A stretch of 64,000 nucleotides of DNA, from NCBI RefSeq assembly GCF_003461955.1, contig NZ_QTYB01000004.1:1-64000 (forward strand), given 5' to 3'. Each line of letters opens with the position of its first letter. Within the stretch, counting starts at the first letter, position 1. Origin of the DNA: Ruminococcus sp. AM36-2AA. GTDB taxonomy: Bacteria > Bacillota > Clostridia > Lachnospirales > Lachnospiraceae. Shown piece after piece: positions 62,726-64,000 of this stretch. The notes below the pieces were generated by a model that searched no databases, had not been told where the DNA came from, and saw only the letters and a list, made by a program, of their open reading frames with translations. The translations under genes and the position numbers were made by a program.

Positions 62726-63463
62726 TTATCCTCTTTTTTTCAAATGATAACCGAAAATCCCGATCACTGCAAGCGCTGTCGCTGTCCCGATCCAGATAAA
62801 AGGATTCCTGTACCATACTTTTGTTTCTTTGAAGGATTTCGCAACGGAACCATTGACCGGTTTCGCATCTGTCTCTTCCTGTTCTTCTGTGGAAACCGGA
62901 GATATCTGTACTGCCGGACCATATACTTCCCCAGTTCCGCCGGAAGATACTTCTTTCTCTGTTCCGGAGACATCCGTACTGTCATCTGATTCCCGTGGCG
63001 TTCCTGATACGGCAATACCATCATTCGGTTCCTGCCGGGTTTCGGATGATCCCGTCTGGTCATTCAGACCCTGTTCAATTCCGGTTCCTGCTGAATCTGC
63101 ACCGGTTCCTTTCGTTATTCCGGCTGCTGCCAGCTCTTCATCCTTCGATGGCCGGAGTTCATCAAGAGGCACATATCCATGTCTTCCCTGATACTCGGTA
63201 TAACCCCAGTTCTCGCCGTCTTTCTCCGTTTCCCCTTCAATATGCAGAACTGTTCCGTCTTTAATTTCAGTTCCGTTAAATTTTCCACTTTTTTTATCTG
63301 TTGACGGATAAATATCCACTCCGTCCTCACCGGAATCCACGGTCATATAATAATCCGTGCTGCTCTGCGGAAGTTCCACTTTCTCTGATCTGTCCGCATA
63401 AACCGGCATACTTACCGTCACTGTCAGCAAAGCCGCCAGCAGCACACCTTTTATTCTTTTCAT
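62726..63463 (-). CDS. secreted SH3-domain protein with C-terminal membrane anchor
   Basis: A 245-residue surface protein: signal peptide (1-23, MPVYADRSE), bacterial SH3 domain (about 40-105, GVDIYPSTDKKSGKFNG ... GYTEYQGRHGYVPLDEL), a Gly/Ser/Thr/Glu-rich spacer (about 110-215) and a C-terminal transmembrane helix (about 220-240) ending LKKRG. It has the layout of a wall-spanning anchor or docking protein. It is 31 bp upstream of the protease, so the two are likely co-expressed and may work together on the cell surface. Confidence 0.78.
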   Translation of the reverse strand: MKRIKGVLLAALLTVTVSMPVYADRSEKVELPQSSTDYYMTVDSGEDGVDIYPSTDKKSGKFNGTEIKDGTVLHIEGETEKDGENWGYTEYQGRHGYVPLDELRPSKDEELAAAGITKGTGADSAGTGIEQGLNDQTGSSETRQEPNDGIAVSGTPRESDDSTDVSGTEKEVSSGGTGEVYGPAVQISPVSTEEQEETDAKPVNGSVAKSFKETKVWYRNPFIWIGTATALAVIGIFGYHLKKRG

Positions 63464-63511
63464 TCTGTCTCCTCCATCCGTACCCGCATCTTCGTTTCCC
63501 GTATACGCAAA

Positions 63512-63552
63512 ATCCTCTTATATTTCTCTTCTGCTCCGAAATATAAGAGGAT
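63512..63552 (-). terminator. hairpin, probable terminator of glf
   Basis: Arms of 14-15 bp (ATCCTCTTATATTT with its complement) around a 13-nt loop, about 50 bp after glf and just upstream of the SH3 gene. The T run on the minus strand is short (GGATTTTGCG). Confidence 0.55.
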
Positions 63553-63602
63553 CTTATCATTAGTAGTGGTACTGCCAGCGTTTCCTGTCTGGTGTATATG
63601 TT

Positions 63603-64000
63603 TTATGCCAGTTCTCTCTCGCACATATCCAGTGCAGACGCGATTACCGCATCCATATCATAATACTTGTACTCGCCAAGACGTCCGCCAAAGATTACCT
63701 TGGATTCCTTCTGTGCAAGTTCTTTATACTGTGCGTAAAGCTGTCCGTTCTTCTCATCATTAACCGGATAATATGGCTCATCGCCCGGTTTCCACTCAGA
63801 ACTGTACTCACGGCTGATCACAGTCTTCGGAAGATCGTTGCCTTCCTCATCCTTGCCGAACTCAAACCATTTATGCTCAATGATACGTGTCCACGGTGTC
63901 TCAACATCTGTGTAGTTCACAGCTGCATTACCCTGGAAATTCGGCTTATCAAGAGTCTCATTCTCAAAACGGACAGAACGATACTCCAGTGTTCCAAGCT
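63603..64000 (-). CDS. glf: UDP-galactopyranose mutase, C-terminal part (gene runs off the window)
   Basis: The last 130 or so residues of a flavoprotein that interconverts UDP-galactopyranose and UDP-galactofuranose for surface glycans. It is recognised by LEYRSVRFENE, FQGNAAVNYTD, TRIIEHKWFEF, ISREYSSEWKPGDEPYYPVND and FGGRLGEYKYYDMD (given in parts), the conserved end of the family. The 5' part, with the FAD-binding motif, lies beyond base 64000. It suggests a cell-surface polysaccharide locus upstream of the window edge. Confidence 0.9.
   Translation of the reverse strand, partial: LGTLEYRSVRFENETLDKPNFQGNAAVNYTDVETPWTRIIEHKWFEFGKDEEGNDLPKTVISREYSSEWKPGDEPYYPVNDEKNGQLYAQYKELAQKESKVIFGGRLGEYKYYDMDAVIASALDMCERELA

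Noticed and set aside
1..64000. Search for tRNA, rRNA, transposase, phage or restriction genes
   Set aside because: None could be supported by reading either strand; the window is metabolic and regulatory chromosome.

Overview
The window looks like a chromosomal segment of an anaerobic, low-to-moderate GC Firmicute of the Lachnospiraceae type (Blautia or a close relative; this is inferred from gene content and protein style, no marker gene is present). Signs are strong AGGAGG ribosome binding sites, a tryptophan T-box leader, YesN/YesM-type regulators beside sugar ABC transporters, an Fe-S type L-serine dehydratase in two subunits, and RelQ-like alarmone synthetases. No rRNA, tRNA, CRISPR array, transposase or phage gene was seen.

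Layout. 0.1-4.5 kb: a DUF2284 protein, a LysR regulator and a divergent serine-use operon (symporter, sdaAB, sdaAA). 4.6-13.8 kb: a HAD-IIA phosphatase, a RelQ-like synthetase, amtB-glnB with a terminator hairpin in its leader, a TraX-like membrane protein, nudC, glycogen phosphorylase and an AraC regulator. 14.0-16.8 kb: an iron alcohol dehydrogenase and an aldehyde dehydrogenase. 16.8-20.6 kb: an AT-rich island of lipoprotein and membrane-protein genes that are separated by three copies of a ~75-bp intergenic repeat. 20.6-28.7 kb: a possibly truncated ORF, then a complete trpEGDCFBA operon under a T-box with a UGG specifier, divergent from a second RelQ-like gene at 28.8 kb.

29.5-52.2 kb is a large sugar-uptake region. 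Two complete sugar ABC importers (30.7-35.4 and 42.7-47.5 kb) each lie next to their own AraC-type response regulator and YesM-type sensor kinase. The second set adds a membrane-tethered sugar-binding sensor in the same operon, giving a three-component system. Between the two transporters sit a fucose/arabinose-isomerase-family enzyme and a rhamnulokinase-like kinase, which suggests a deoxy-sugar such as L-fucose or L-rhamnose. A 34-nt sequence is shared upstream of both regulatory/transport systems.

52.3-58.9 kb is a six-gene ketose/polyol operon (class II aldolase, LacI regulator, FGGY kinase, zinc dehydrogenase, PfkB kinase, aldo/keto reductase). Its promoter carries two identical LacI-type palindromes, one between the -35 and -10 boxes. 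A lone FucU/RbsD mutarotase gene follows at 59.2 kb. 59.7-64 kb holds a secreted papain-type protease with Ig-like and fibronectin-like repeats, an SH3-domain surface protein, and the 3' part of a UDP-galactopyranose mutase gene.

The most unusual signals are non-coding: the 75-bp repeats of the lipoprotein island, a dispersed hairpin element found in five intergenic regions and mostly next to terminators or in 5' leaders, the amtB leader terminator, the LacI operator pair, and the shared 34-nt element of the two sugar systems.
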